Below are positions 1 to 11,071 of a DNA stretch of 39,170 nt, piece by piece (position 1 is the stretch's first letter; every line of letters starts with the position of its first letter). Position numbers and translations under genes: made by a program. The DNA is from Verrucomicrobiota bacterium (GTDB taxonomy: Bacteria > Verrucomicrobiota > Verrucomicrobiia > Chthoniobacterales > Terrimicrobiaceae), in the NCBI GenBank assembly GCA_026398275.1, contig JAPLTF010000045.1, forward strand, positions 1-39,170, written 5' to 3'. The notes beneath the pieces are model-generated. The model was given only the letters and a program-made list of their open reading frames with translations. It was not told the DNA's origin and did no database searches.

Positions 1-1
1 C

Positions 2-146
2 CGAAAAGGCCTCAAGCCATGTTTGAAGCCGCTGTTGGCGGTTCTTGAAGAGGCGAAGCTGGTGGCGCAGTTCTGGCTTCGGTCGGGCAACTCTCCGTGC
101 GCAAGCAACGTGGTGAGCTTTACGCTGGAACTCTTGAGCAAAGGGC
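2..146 (+). pseudogene. Transposase fragment (DDE type, IS4/IS1380-like)
   Basis: An open frame enters from the window edge and reads about 48 codons that look like the middle of a DDE transposase. The telling part is a hydrophobic stretch followed by FWLRSGNSPCASNVVSF (about 68-118), which resembles the LRPGN/LRSGN segment of IS4- and IS1380-type transposases. The same frame continues to a TGA at 182-184, but from about 147 on it is only the antisense of the acidic GyrA tail, so the homology must end at or before the gyrA stop codon. The C-terminal part of a transposase is missing. It is probably a decayed insertion whose end lies against the gyrA 3' end. The family assignment is from memory of the motif; the rest of the element lies outside the window. 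Confidence 0.5.
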
Positions 147-2705
147 TTACGCCTCTTCGGTCTCTTCCTCGTCGTCGTCGCTGACGACCGGGGCGATGCC
201 TTGGAGGACTTCGCCGTCGCGGAGGTCGATGAGTTTCACGCCCTGGGCATTGCGTCCGGTCTCGCGGATTTCCTTGATCCGGGTGCGGACCATTTTGCCC
301 TTGTTGGTGATGAGCATGAGTTCGGCGTCATCGCGGACGGTGAGGGCACCGGCGACCCCGCCGGTCTTCTCGTTCGTCTTCATCGTGATGATGCCTTTGC
401 CTCCGCGCGACTGGATCCGGTATTCCTCGAAGCTGGTGCGCTTGCCGAGTCCATTTTCGCCGGCGACGAGGAGCTGGGCGTCCTTGTTCACGACCGCAGC
501 GGCAACGATGAAGTCGCCCTTCTCCGGGCGGATGCCCCAGACGCCGACGGTGTCGCGGCCCTGGTCGCGCATCTCGTCCTCGCTGAAGCGGATGCTCTGC
601 CCGTCGTGGGTGATGAGGACGATTTCGTCCTGGCCGATGGTCATCTTGCAGTCGATGAGCCGGTCGCCCTCCTCAATCTTGATCGCGATGATCCCGCCCT
701 TGCGGATGTTTTTGAAATCGTTGAGATTCGATTTTTTGACGATGCCGCTGCGTGTGGCGAAGACGATGTGGAAGTTTTTGTTCCAGGTATCCTCGTCGTT
801 CTTCTGTCCCTGAACCCTGATGGTCGCGGCGATTTTTTCATCGTTGCGGAGCTCGAGCAGGTTGGCGATCGAGCGGCCCTTGCTGGCGCGCGAGCCCTCG
901 GGAATTTCGAAAACCCGCTCCACGTAGCAGCGGCCGGTTTCCGTGAAGAACATGAGGTAGTCGTGGGTGGTCGCGGTGAAGAGATACTCGACGAAGTCGC
1001 TGTCCTCCTCATTTTCGGATTCGCGGGCGGTCATGCCGATGACCCCCTTGCCTCCGCGTTTCTGGGCGCGGAACGCGCTGACGAGCGTGCGCTTGATGAA
1101 CCCGTTGTGGGTGAGGGTGACGATGACGCCGTCGTTGGCAATCAGGTCTTCGATGGCGATTTCGCCTTCCGCCGGAACGATCTGCGTGCGGCGGGGAGTG
1201 GCGAATTTTTCCTGCAGGGCGCGGAGCTCATCCTTGATGATCGTGAGCACGCGGCTTTCCTTGGCCAGGATGTCGAGCAGGTCCTTGATCGTGGCGACGA
1301 GCGCGTCGTATTCGCTCTTGATGCTGTCGCGTTCCATCCCGGTGAGCTGGTAGAGCCGGAGGTCGAGGATGTGGCCGACCTGCTTTTCGGAGAACTTATA
1401 CTTCCCATCGATGATGCGGGCCTCGCTGCGGATGAGGATGCCGAGCTTCTCGACCGCCTTCTGCGTCCAGGAGAGGGCGAGGAGCTTCGCCTTCGCATCG
1501 TCGCGGTCCTGGGAGTCGCGGATGATCTTGATGAAGTCGTCGATGTTGGCGAGGGCGATGAGGTAGCCTTCGAGCTTTTCGGCTTCGACTTCGGCGGCAC
1601 CCAGCAGGAACCGGGTGCGGCGCAGGATGACCTCGCGGCGGTGCTCGATGTAGCAGTTGATCGCCTCCTTGAGCGAGAGGAGCTTCGGCTTGCCCCGGTC
1701 GATCGCCAGCATGTTGACGCTGAACGAGGATTCCAGCGCGGTGTGCTTGAAGAGGTTGTTGATGATGACCTTCGGGTTCCCGTCGCGCTTGAGCTCGATG
1801 ACGACCCGCGTGTCCTCGGCGCTTTCGTCGCGCACATCGCTGATGCCCGTGAGGACCTTCTCGTTCACGAGGTCGGCGATCCGCTTCACGAGATCCGAGC
1901 GGTTCACGTTGTAGGGGATCTCGGTGACGATGATGCTTTCGCGCCCGCCCTTGCCCTCCTCGACCGCCACGCGTCCGCGCACCCGCACCTGCCCGCGGCC
2001 GGTTTCGAAATACTGGCGGATCCCGGTGGCGCCCTGGATCAGACATCCCGTTGGGAAATCCGGCCCGGTGATGTGGGCCATGAGCCCGTCGATCGTGATG
2101 TCCGGATCATCGATCTGCGCGCAGATTCCGTTGATGCACTCCCCGAGATTGTGGGGCGCGATATTGGTCGCCATGCCGACGGCGATGCCCGTGCCGCCAT
2201 TGACGAGGAGGTTGGGAAATGCCGCCGGAAAGACGGTGGGTTCGGATTCCGTCTCGTCGTAGTTCGGGACAAAATCGACCGTGCCCTTGTCCATGTCCGT
2301 CATCAGGACGGCACCGAGATGGTCGAGCCGGGCCTCGGTGTATCGCATTGACGCCGGTGGATCTCCTTCCACCGACCCGAAGTTTCCCTGCCCGTTGATG
2401 AGCATCTCGCGCATTGCCCATGGCTGGGCCATGTGGACGAGCGTCGGGTAGATCGCCTGGTCGCCGTGCGGATGGTATTTCCCCATCGTTTCACCGACGA
2501 TTCTTGCGCACTTGAGGTGCTTGCGGTTCGGCTGGACGCCGAGCTCGTTCATCGCGAAAAGAATCCGGCGCTGCGAGGGCTTGAGCCCGTCGCGGGCATC
2601 CGGCAGGGCGCGCGAGATGATGACCGACATCGAGTAGTCGAGAAACGACTTCGACATCTCGTCGGCCACGTTCACCAGTTCAACTTTTTCGTTTTGCGTA
2701 TACAT
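147..2705 (-). CDS. gyrA: DNA gyrase subunit A
   Basis: The 852-residue product is the breakage-reunion subunit of DNA gyrase, which with GyrB introduces negative supercoils. The winged-helix domain carries the catalytic tyrosine Y122 (SMRYTEARL). The C-terminal beta-pinwheel has the GyrA box QKRGGKG at about residues 547-553, a mark of true gyrase rather than topoisomerase IV, and a second degenerate RGGKG follows further on. The protein ends in an acidic tail (DDDEEETEE). The gene starts 6 nt after gyrB, so the two are co-transcribed. The start is preceded by TTTAATTTCCT and has no Shine-Dalgarno sequence. In the quinolone-resistance-determining region the residues at E. coli positions 83 and 87 are Gln and Pro (HPHGDQAIYP) instead of Ser and Asp. 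Confidence 0.98.
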   Translation of the reverse strand: MYTQNEKVELVNVADEMSKSFLDYSMSVIISRALPDARDGLKPSQRRILFAMNELGVQPNRKHLKCARIVGETMGKYHPHGDQAIYPTLVHMAQPWAMREMLINGQGNFGSVEGDPPASMRYTEARLDHLGAVLMTDMDKGTVDFVPNYDETESEPTVFPAAFPNLLVNGGTGIAVGMATNIAPHNLGECINGICAQIDDPDITIDGLMAHITGPDFPTGCLIQGATGIRQYFETGRGQVRVRGRVAVEEGKGGRESIIVTEIPYNVNRSDLVKRIADLVNEKVLTGISDVRDESAEDTRVVIELKRDGNPKVIINNLFKHTALESSFSVNMLAIDRGKPKLLSLKEAINCYIEHRREVILRRTRFLLGAAEVEAEKLEGYLIALANIDDFIKIIRDSQDRDDAKAKLLALSWTQKAVEKLGILIRSEARIIDGKYKFSEKQVGHILDLRLYQLTGMERDSIKSEYDALVATIKDLLDILAKESRVLTIIKDELRALQEKFATPRRTQIVPAEGEIAIEDLIANDGVIVTLTHNGFIKRTLVSAFRAQKRGGKGVIGMTARESENEEDSDFVEYLFTATTHDYLMFFTETGRCYVERVFEIPEGSRASKGRSIANLLELRNDEKIAATIRVQGQKNDEDTWNKNFHIVFATRSGIVKKSNLNDFKNIRKGGIIAIKIEEGDRLIDCKMTIGQDEIVLITHDGQSIRFSEDEMRDQGRDTVGVWGIRPEKGDFIVAAAVVNKDAQLLVAGENGLGKRTSFEEYRIQSRGGKGIITMKTNEKTGGVAGALTVRDDAELMLITNKGKMVRTRIKEIRETGRNAQGVKLIDLRDGEVLQGIAPVVSDDDEEETEEA

Positions 2706-2711
2706 AGGAAA

Positions 2712-5402
<2,691 letters not shown>

Positions 5403-5438
5403 TCAAATTATTTCTGGCTTTTTCCACAGGATATTGGG

Positions 5439-7001
5439 ATGGAGGATGGCCTCGTCCACAATATGTTGGGTTCCCCTGTCTTTTCCCGCTGCCGCCTCCA
5501 AGTTTTCGCGGCATGGGTATTCAGGCTGCTCGTTCTTGGCGTGGCACTGGGGGCATTCACCTGGAACTCCGATTCCGTTTTTTTTGGAGGGAACGTCTAT
5601 TTTACCGACGGGGATTGCTATGCGCGGATGACGCGGGTGCGCCTCCTGCAGGAACATCCGCTTGCGCCGATCCGGCAGCATGATTTTGAAAATTATCCGA
5701 TTGGCACGCAGCCGCATACGACGGCCCCGCTGGATTATCTGATCGCGGGATTTTCCGGTGTGCTGGGGATTGTTTTCCGCGAAGCGCTTCCTTTGGCCGG
5801 GGCATGGATTTCACCGATCCTCGGTGTCCTGACGCTGGGGATCCTTGCGGTCTGGTGGCGGAAGCTGCCTTTCGGCGGAGCGACGGTTCTTCTCCTTGCT
5901 GTTTCTCCGATCATCTCGCACGGGTTTCTGCTTGGGCGCCCGGACCACCAGTCCCTGCTGATGCTCTTGATCGCGGTCGCGCTGGCAGCCGAGGTGGACA
6001 TGTGGAGCGGCAAGCCACGCGGACGGATCTCAGCCGTGGCATGGGCGCTTGCGCTGTGGGTGTCGCTGTTCGAGCCGCTGATTCTGCTGTCGGCGATCCT
6101 GCTTCTTCGGGCCGGCGCCCGGCGTCTGGCTTATGCGCGGATACCGATGGCGATCTTCGGTGCGATTCTGCTGACAGGCTTTCTGGTCGATGGTTTTCGT
6201 GTGGCGGCATTCGATGGGCACTTTTCGAGTTGGGCGCTGAACATCGGAGAGCTGCGGCACGCGTCCCTTCCCGTGGTTTTCAGTTGGGCGGGATGGCTGG
6301 CGATCCTTGCGCCCATCGCTTTGCTCGCCGGATATTTCAAAAAGCGGGAGCCGGTTTATCTTCTGCTCTTCGGTCTGACCTTGCTGTTGGCCGGGCTGAC
6401 GTTCTGGCATTTGAGGTGGGGGTATTTCTTCGTCATCGCTTTCGCTCTCAGCCTCCCGTGGCTGCTTCCCCTGGCCCGCTGGAAGGTTCTGGGATGGAGC
6501 GTCCTCATCATTTCGCTTTGGCCTGTTGCCGGCTACTGGGACGGCACGCTTTATCCCGATGATGAGACCTTCCGCGCCCGCGGCGAGTCCGTTGTGGATG
6601 CGGTGGCGCTGCGCGATGCCGCGATCCAGCTGAAAGGACTTCCGGAACGCGGGGTGATCGCCCCCTGGTGGTTCAGTCCGGCGGTCGTGTGGTGGTCCGG
6701 ACAGCCGTGCGTTGCCGGGACATCCCACCAGAGCCTTCCGGGGATTGTCGATGCCTCGGAGTTTTTTTTATCCGAAGGCAGCGGGCAGGAGATTTTGCTG
6801 AAGCGGAAGGCCGGCTACATCATCGCATACGAACCCGACCGCGTGATCTCGAATGCCGCCCAGATTCTGAGCCGGGCTGCGCCTTCAAATCCTCTCGCCA
6901 AGCGGCTCTACGACCATCCGCGCCTGACCGACTTCCGGATGCTCTACGCGAACCGGTTCTTCCGGATTTTCGAATGTCCCGCGTCCCCAAATGGTTATTG
7001 A
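5439..7001 (+). CDS. STT3-like multi-membrane glycosyltransferase-type protein
   Basis: A 520-residue protein with about ten hydrophobic membrane segments between residues 20 and 380, followed by a soluble C-terminal part. After the first segment it has FTDGDCYARM (residues 55-64), like the acidic motif in the first extracytoplasmic loop of oligosaccharyltransferase STT3/PglB and other GT-C enzymes. The C-terminal part begins with GVIAPWWFSPAVVWWSGQ, which recalls the WWDYG region of STT3, although the exact motif is absent. From this I infer a membrane enzyme transferring sugar from a lipid carrier on the outer face of the inner membrane. Substrate and acceptor are unknown. The frame is open far upstream through antisense gyrB. 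ATG 5439 is chosen because AGGA lies 7 nt upstream; ATG 5463 is possible. It stands alone, with no glycan gene nearby. Confidence 0.7.
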   Translation: MEDGLVHNMLGSPVFSRCRLQVFAAWVFRLLVLGVALGAFTWNSDSVFFGGNVYFTDGDCYARMTRVRLLQEHPLAPIRQHDFENYPIGTQPHTTAPLDYLIAGFSGVLGIVFREALPLAGAWISPILGVLTLGILAVWWRKLPFGGATVLLLAVSPIISHGFLLGRPDHQSLLMLLIAVALAAEVDMWSGKPRGRISAVAWALALWVSLFEPLILLSAILLLRAGARRLAYARIPMAIFGAILLTGFLVDGFRVAAFDGHFSSWALNIGELRHASLPVVFSWAGWLAILAPIALLAGYFKKREPVYLLLFGLTLLLAGLTFWHLRWGYFFVIAFALSLPWLLPLARWKVLGWSVLIISLWPVAGYWDGTLYPDDETFRARGESVVDAVALRDAAIQLKGLPERGVIAPWWFSPAVVWWSGQPCVAGTSHQSLPGIVDASEFFLSEGSGQEILLKRKAGYIIAYEPDRVISNAAQILSRAAPSNPLAKRLYDHPRLTDFRMLYANRFFRIFECPASPNGY

Positions 7002-7041
7002 ACGGGTGGAGGAAGCAAAACGAGCAGGCTTGGCATAGTGC

Positions 7042-7956
7042 ATGAACCGTGACAATACTGTCTGTATGCCCAAGTCCAAAGCGTCCATCCCCAAAGCTTT
7101 CGCCGACTTTAAAGCGGATGCCACGAACTGGATCACGCTGGCCACTGGGGAATACTACCCGGATATCTTGGTGGACGCGTGCGAACTTTATAAGCCCGTG
7201 CTGGTTCTTTTTGGGCAACTGGTGAAGACCTCGGAGTCCTCAACGCGGTTGTTCCTTCAAATCGCCGAGCAGTCAGATGGATGGATGCGGGTCCAGCTTG
7301 CCCGTGTGTTTCGGAAGTATGTTAGCCCGGAAACCCCGGTGGAGATGCTCAAGCAGAAGTCGAAGGCTCAACGGATTTGCGATGAGTTTGGCAAAGGGTT
7401 TCGGCCTATCCAAACAGTGCAGGCGGCCTTCCTGACCCGGCCTGTGCCAGATGAGGCGCTGTGCGCTGTGCTCTGGGAATACAAGGACCGGGGCAAGAAG
7501 GGATATGATCTGACAGAAAAGTTTTTCCTATTATTTCGCCGCACCTTTCCAGACTTGGCGCTGACAGGCCCGGAGCGGGCGGGCAAGGACATCCTCATGG
7601 GCGAGGTGTTTCCCAAGTATCCCAAGCCGGACAGGCCCGTGGATTTTCTCATTCGGAGCTCTGATGGCAGCGAAGTTCTTGCCATCGGACTCGCGCGTTA
7701 CGACTCGGATCGCGGCGGGGCTCAGGAGGACGACCGGACGGGCGGCTATCGACACTGTGCCGATGAAATTCTCGCCTACGCGAAAAAACACGGTCTGCGC
7801 ACGAAGGTGATCTTCATCAATGACGGGCCCGGGCTTTTGCTTGGATCCATGTGGAACGATTACGTGGCCTTGGAGAGGTCAAAAGCAGGCAAGATCATGG
7901 TCGCCACCCTGCGCATGGTGCCGGAGCGCATCACGCGCGAGTGGCTGGAATCCTAG
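7042..7956 (+). CDS. Putative type II restriction endonuclease
   Basis: A 304-residue soluble protein ending 12 nt before a DNA methyltransferase gene on the same strand, the usual arrangement of a type II restriction-modification pair. The C-terminal half has a likely PD-(D/E)xK-type core: RPVDFLI (198-204), a short loop, then SEVLAIGLARYDSDRGG (210-226) followed by QEDDRTGGY (228-236). Further on is KVIFINDGPGLLLGSM (255-270). D201, E211 and the acidic cluster 229-231 are candidate metal ligands, but no textbook ExK is obvious. The N-terminal 180 residues show no recognisable domain. The recognition sequence cannot be deduced. The start may be M1 or M9 (7066); neither has a Shine-Dalgarno site. 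The assignment rests mainly on the neighbouring methyltransferase. Confidence 0.65.
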   Translation: MNRDNTVCMPKSKASIPKAFADFKADATNWITLATGEYYPDILVDACELYKPVLVLFGQLVKTSESSTRLFLQIAEQSDGWMRVQLARVFRKYVSPETPVEMLKQKSKAQRICDEFGKGFRPIQTVQAAFLTRPVPDEALCAVLWEYKDRGKKGYDLTEKFFLLFRRTFPDLALTGPERAGKDILMGEVFPKYPKPDRPVDFLIRSSDGSEVLAIGLARYDSDRGGAQEDDRTGGYRHCADEILAYAKKHGLRTKVIFINDGPGLLLGSMWNDYVALERSKAGKIMVATLRMVPERITREWLES

Positions 7957-7968
7957 CTCCCCATCATC

Positions 7969-9288
7969 ATGGCGACCGGCATTCCTCTGGCAAATGGACG
8001 AACGAAAGCATCGCGTGGCAGGACGGATTCTGCCAGGAACCATCGCGACTCTTCCTGTGCCGTCACTTTGACCTACGAAGGAAAGCAAAGCGAGAAGACA
8101 ATCCTCGATACCCCGCCTGCGCGGCTTGAGCGTGTTGCTACCGAAGGCGTGAGCGGGGAGGCCCCCAATCGCCTCTATTTTGGTGAAAACCTTTCGATTC
8201 TCGCCGCTCTGGTGAACGATCCTCTTGTGTGCGGCAAAGTGCGGCTGATCTACATTGATCCGCCTTATGCGACTCAAAGCGTATTTCAGTCGCGCCAGCA
8301 AACTGACGCCTACTCCGATCTGCTGGAAGGTGCCCACTACATCGAATTCCTTCGTGCCCGTTTGATTTTTTTGCGCGAACTCTTGTCGGGCGATGGCTCA
8401 ATCTATGTTCACCTCGATGACAATATGGCATTTCACGCGAAGGCCATCATGGATGAAGTTTTTGGCGCGGAGAACTTCCGAAACTGGATTACGCGCAAGA
8501 AGTGCAACCCCAAGAACTACACGCGCAAGACGTTCGGCAACGTGTCGGACTACATCCTCTTCTACAGCAAGACAGACGAGTATGTGTGGCACCGGCCCGT
8601 CGAAGCCTGGACCCCGCAGCGGGCTGACAAGGAGTATCAATACACCGATGCCCAAACGGGTCGTCGCTACAAAAAAGTGCCTGTTCACGCGCCCGGGGTG
8701 CGCAATGGCGAAACCGGCCAACCTTGGCGTGGCATGATGCCGCCGCCAGGGAAACACTGGCAATACAGGCCACGCACGCTGGATGAAATGGACGCACGCG
8801 GCGAGATCTACTGGTCTCCCACTGGCAACCCGCGCCGGAAAGTGTTCCTCGACGAAAGCGAAGGCATCCCCGTGCAGGACATCTGGCTCGAGTTTCGTGA
8901 CGCTCACAATCAGAACATCCACATCACCGGCTACCCCACCGAAAAGAATCCGGCGCTGCTCAAGCAGATCATTGAAGCATCCTCGAATGAAGAAGATCTT
9001 GTGCTCGACTGTTTCGCCGGTTCGGGGACCACCCTCGAGGTCGCCCATCACCTCGGACGGCGCTGGATTGGGATCGACAACAGCCCAGAATCCCTGCGGG
9101 TTATCCTTCAGCGCTTTGCCAGTGGCTTGGAGCCAATGGGGGACTTTGTGAGCAAGGCTAAACCCGATGATGAAGAGCCTGATCTTTTTGCCAGCAGCGC
9201 TGAGAAAGTCGAATCAAGGAATGGTAACGCCCATCATGCGCCGATTCGAGATTTTGAGATGTGGCAGAGTTGCGCCACTCAGAAATAG
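7969..9288 (+). CDS. Site-specific DNA methyltransferase, beta class
   Basis: A type II DNA methyltransferase that would protect host DNA from the upstream endonuclease. The order of motifs is beta-class: the catalytic motif IV DPPY (97-100, in LIYIDPPYATQ) comes first, and the S-adenosylmethionine-binding motif I DCFAGSGTT (347-355) comes last, with the target-recognition region between. DPPY favours N6-adenine methylation, with N4-cytosine possible. The first 33 residues look unlike a folded domain. The conserved-looking part starts at LTYEGKQSEKTIL, where the codon is TTG at 8068, so a TTG start giving 406 residues is a real alternative. The gene overlaps the convergent lipoprotein gene by 10 bp at its 3' end. 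With its partner it forms a two-gene cassette between unrelated genes, as expected for a horizontally acquired module. Confidence 0.9.
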   Translation: MATGIPLANGRTKASRGRTDSARNHRDSSCAVTLTYEGKQSEKTILDTPPARLERVATEGVSGEAPNRLYFGENLSILAALVNDPLVCGKVRLIYIDPPYATQSVFQSRQQTDAYSDLLEGAHYIEFLRARLIFLRELLSGDGSIYVHLDDNMAFHAKAIMDEVFGAENFRNWITRKKCNPKNYTRKTFGNVSDYILFYSKTDEYVWHRPVEAWTPQRADKEYQYTDAQTGRRYKKVPVHAPGVRNGETGQPWRGMMPPPGKHWQYRPRTLDEMDARGEIYWSPTGNPRRKVFLDESEGIPVQDIWLEFRDAHNQNIHITGYPTEKNPALLKQIIEASSNEEDLVLDCFAGSGTTLEVAHHLGRRWIGIDNSPESLRVILQRFASGLEPMGDFVSKAKPDDEEPDLFASSAEKVESRNGNAHHAPIRDFEMWQSCATQK

Positions 9289-10058
9289 AACGGGAGCCCC
9301 TGCTCGCGGAAGGCGGCTTTTTGCTCGCTGAGATACTTGTCCCCCAAGCGCTCGAATCCGCCCGCAGCGCGGTAGGTTTTCAAAAATCCGTTGATCCCGT
9401 CTCGAAGTTTGTTGTTATCCAATTTCAACCCGACCGCCCAGTTTTCCTTCTGCACCGGCGCGAGCAAAGCGCGTGTGGTGCCGGATTGTTCCCGCGCATT
9501 TTTCCAGACGCTCATCTGGTCGTAGAGGAAGGCGTCCGCTTTTCCCTGAACGACCTCGAGGACGGCGGCCGCCTCCTTGTCGAGCGCGATGATTTTTGCA
9601 TTTTTCAGATTCGCGCGCGCCCAGACTTCGCCCGTTGTTCCCTGGCGGACGGCCAGTGATCTTCCGGGCTGATCGACATCCGCAATGCTTTGGATCGGGG
9701 AGTTCTTTGCGACGAGCAACGCCAGGCCGATCGTCAGGTAGGGGTCCGAGAATGAGATCGATGTCCGGCGTTCAGGGGTGTCGGTCATCGAGGAGATGAC
9801 GCAGTCGATTTTTCCGGTTTTAAGCGATGGGATGAGGCCGGTGAACGGGATGTTTTCGATGCGGACCGGGCGGCCGAGGGATTCGCCCAGCGCCCGGGCC
9901 AGGTCCACGCTCACGCCGGTCGGATTGCCCGAGGCATCGATTGTCTCGAAGGGGGGATACGAGAGATCCATGCCCACGACGAGTTCGTTGGCCGCACGCG
10001 GCCTCGAGCAGGCCGTGAGGGTGCAGGCCGCGAGAAGGATGAGGAGAATTCGTGTCAT
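9279..10058 (-). CDS. Amino-acid ABC transporter substrate-binding lipoprotein
   Basis: A 259-residue family 3 periplasmic solute-binding protein of the HisJ/GlnH type. It begins with a lipoprotein signal (MTRILLILLAACTLTAC, lipid-modified C17) and continues with ELVVGMDLSYPPFE and a GVSVDLARALGE segment that are typical of polar amino-acid binders. The frame is open to 10415, but the lipobox fixes the start at 10058. No permease or ATPase gene is adjacent, so the transporter partners must be elsewhere or the protein works as an orphan receptor. The start lies 60 nt from the divergent gene at 10119, so the two may share a promoter region. The 3' end overlaps the methyltransferase gene by 10 bp. 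The substrate is inferred only from the family. Confidence 0.9.
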   Translation of the reverse strand: MTRILLILLAACTLTACSRPRAANELVVGMDLSYPPFETIDASGNPTGVSVDLARALGESLGRPVRIENIPFTGLIPSLKTGKIDCVISSMTDTPERRTSISFSDPYLTIGLALLVAKNSPIQSIADVDQPGRSLAVRQGTTGEVWARANLKNAKIIALDKEAAAVLEVVQGKADAFLYDQMSVWKNAREQSGTTRALLAPVQKENWAVGLKLDNNKLRDGINGFLKTYRAAGGFERLGDKYLSEQKAAFREQGLPFYF

Positions 10059-10118
10059 GCGGGGATTCTTGGAAGATGCGCCTTCGATGTGCGAGCAATA
10101 AACTCGTGAAATCCCCGG

Positions 10119-10871
10119 ATGATCTGGCATGGTTGCAGCGTGAAACATTGCTTGCCGGTCATCTGTCTTTTTCTGGTTGCTGCAAATGTTCGTGCGGAGC
10201 CTGACGCGGGGGAGGTTCTCAGGGCGGCCCGGGCGAATCCCCTCGGACAGCCGATGGTTCTCGACGCACAGCTCCGCGCCAACGGAAAGAAGGTTCCGTT
10301 CCAAATCGCGGTCCGGGACGGACGGATCTCCTACATTTTTAGAAATCCCTCCCAGGAAATTCTTCTCGGGCTGGGGGACGAGACCTCCACGCTTGAGGAG
10401 CGCAAGGGCGGCCATGCCGAACCGGTCTCGCCGGCGAAATACGATGATTCCGTCCGGGGCGGCCTGCTGACCTACGAGGACCTGGCGATGCGGTTTCTCT
10501 ACTGGAAAAATCCGAAGCTTCTGGGCGAGGAAAGAGTCGGGCCGAGCACGGCGTATAAAATTGAAATCCCTGCGCCGCCCACCGCCACCGAGTATGGGGT
10601 CGTGCGGGTCTGGGTCGACAAAAACACAGGTGCCCTGATGAAGATCGAGGGCTACGACCGCAGGGGCCGGCTCTCAAAAAATTTCATTGTGGTCTCGGTC
10701 CAGAAGATCGACGGGCAGTATATGCTCGAGTCGATGAGGGTCGAACGCATCGACCCCGAGACCCGGAAGGTCGCGCTGCGAACGTATCTCGACATTCTCG
10801 GAAAGGCCGGACGGGTCGATGAGCCGGAAAAGCAGATTTTGCCCGCGAATCCAGCGAATAAACGCGAATAA
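10119..10871 (+). CDS. Outer-membrane lipoprotein-sorting (LolA-like) protein
   Basis: A 250-residue exported protein with a signal peptide of about 26 residues ending in ANVRA. The mature part is rich in alternating beta strands and resembles the half-barrel outer-membrane lipoprotein-sorting family: a central segment with YEDLAMRFLYW, then a strand pair around GVVRVWVDKNTGALMKIEGYD, then KNFIVVSVQKIDGQYMLESM. Such proteins bind the acyl chains of lipoproteins or other lipids in the periplasm; the ligand is inferred. A GTG at 10140 is an alternative start with a shorter signal peptide. The last residues (ANPANKRE) are encoded by the repetitive GCGAAT motif that continues into the downstream inverted repeat, so the natural C-terminus may have been altered by repeat insertion. 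Confidence 0.7.
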   Translation: MIWHGCSVKHCLPVICLFLVAANVRAEPDAGEVLRAARANPLGQPMVLDAQLRANGKKVPFQIAVRDGRISYIFRNPSQEILLGLGDETSTLEERKGGHAEPVSPAKYDDSVRGGLLTYEDLAMRFLYWKNPKLLGEERVGPSTAYKIEIPAPPTATEYGVVRVWVDKNTGALMKIEGYDRRGRLSKNFIVVSVQKIDGQYMLESMRVERIDPETRKVALRTYLDILGKAGRVDEPEKQILPANPANKRE

Positions 10872-10885
10872 ATTCAAGCAGAGAG

Positions 10886-11027
10886 GAATAGGCAGCCACG
10901 TTCAACCCGAAAACGGCGATTGAGAAATTCTTTCAGAATGGAAAGCCCGGCCTCGGACGCTTCGTGTCCTGCGTTGCAACCTCTACAAGAATCAACGTTT
11001 TCGGGTTCAATGCTGTGCCTCCTATTC
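10886..11027. repeat. Imperfect inverted repeat, MITE-like, about 142 bp
   Basis: Arms of about 37 bp (10886-10922 and 10990-11027) are inverted copies. They share GAATAGG at the outer ends and AACCCGAAAACG in the inner part, with mismatches and a small length difference between. The spacer has no open frame of note. On both sides lie GCGAAT-rich tracts (10849-10876 and 11024-11050). The whole structure fills the space between two genes whose 3' ends converge, so it could also fold as a transcript end. Confidence 0.5.
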
Positions 11028-11071
11028 GCGAAGATTCGCGCAATTCGCGGGCCCTTCTGCGGTTTTCGGGA

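Noticed and set aside
201-2351. A 716-codon open frame on the plus strand opposite gyrA, and several similar frames opposite cheA, cheB, pdhC, GH78 and others.
   Set aside because: They are antisense shadows caused by high GC at third codon positions. Their products are rich in Asp/Glu/Arg and lack domains, while the opposite strand carries clear conserved proteins.
10059-10415. A 119-residue N-terminal extension of the solute-binding lipoprotein.
   Set aside because: It would bury the lipoprotein signal, and it overlaps the divergent LolA-like gene.
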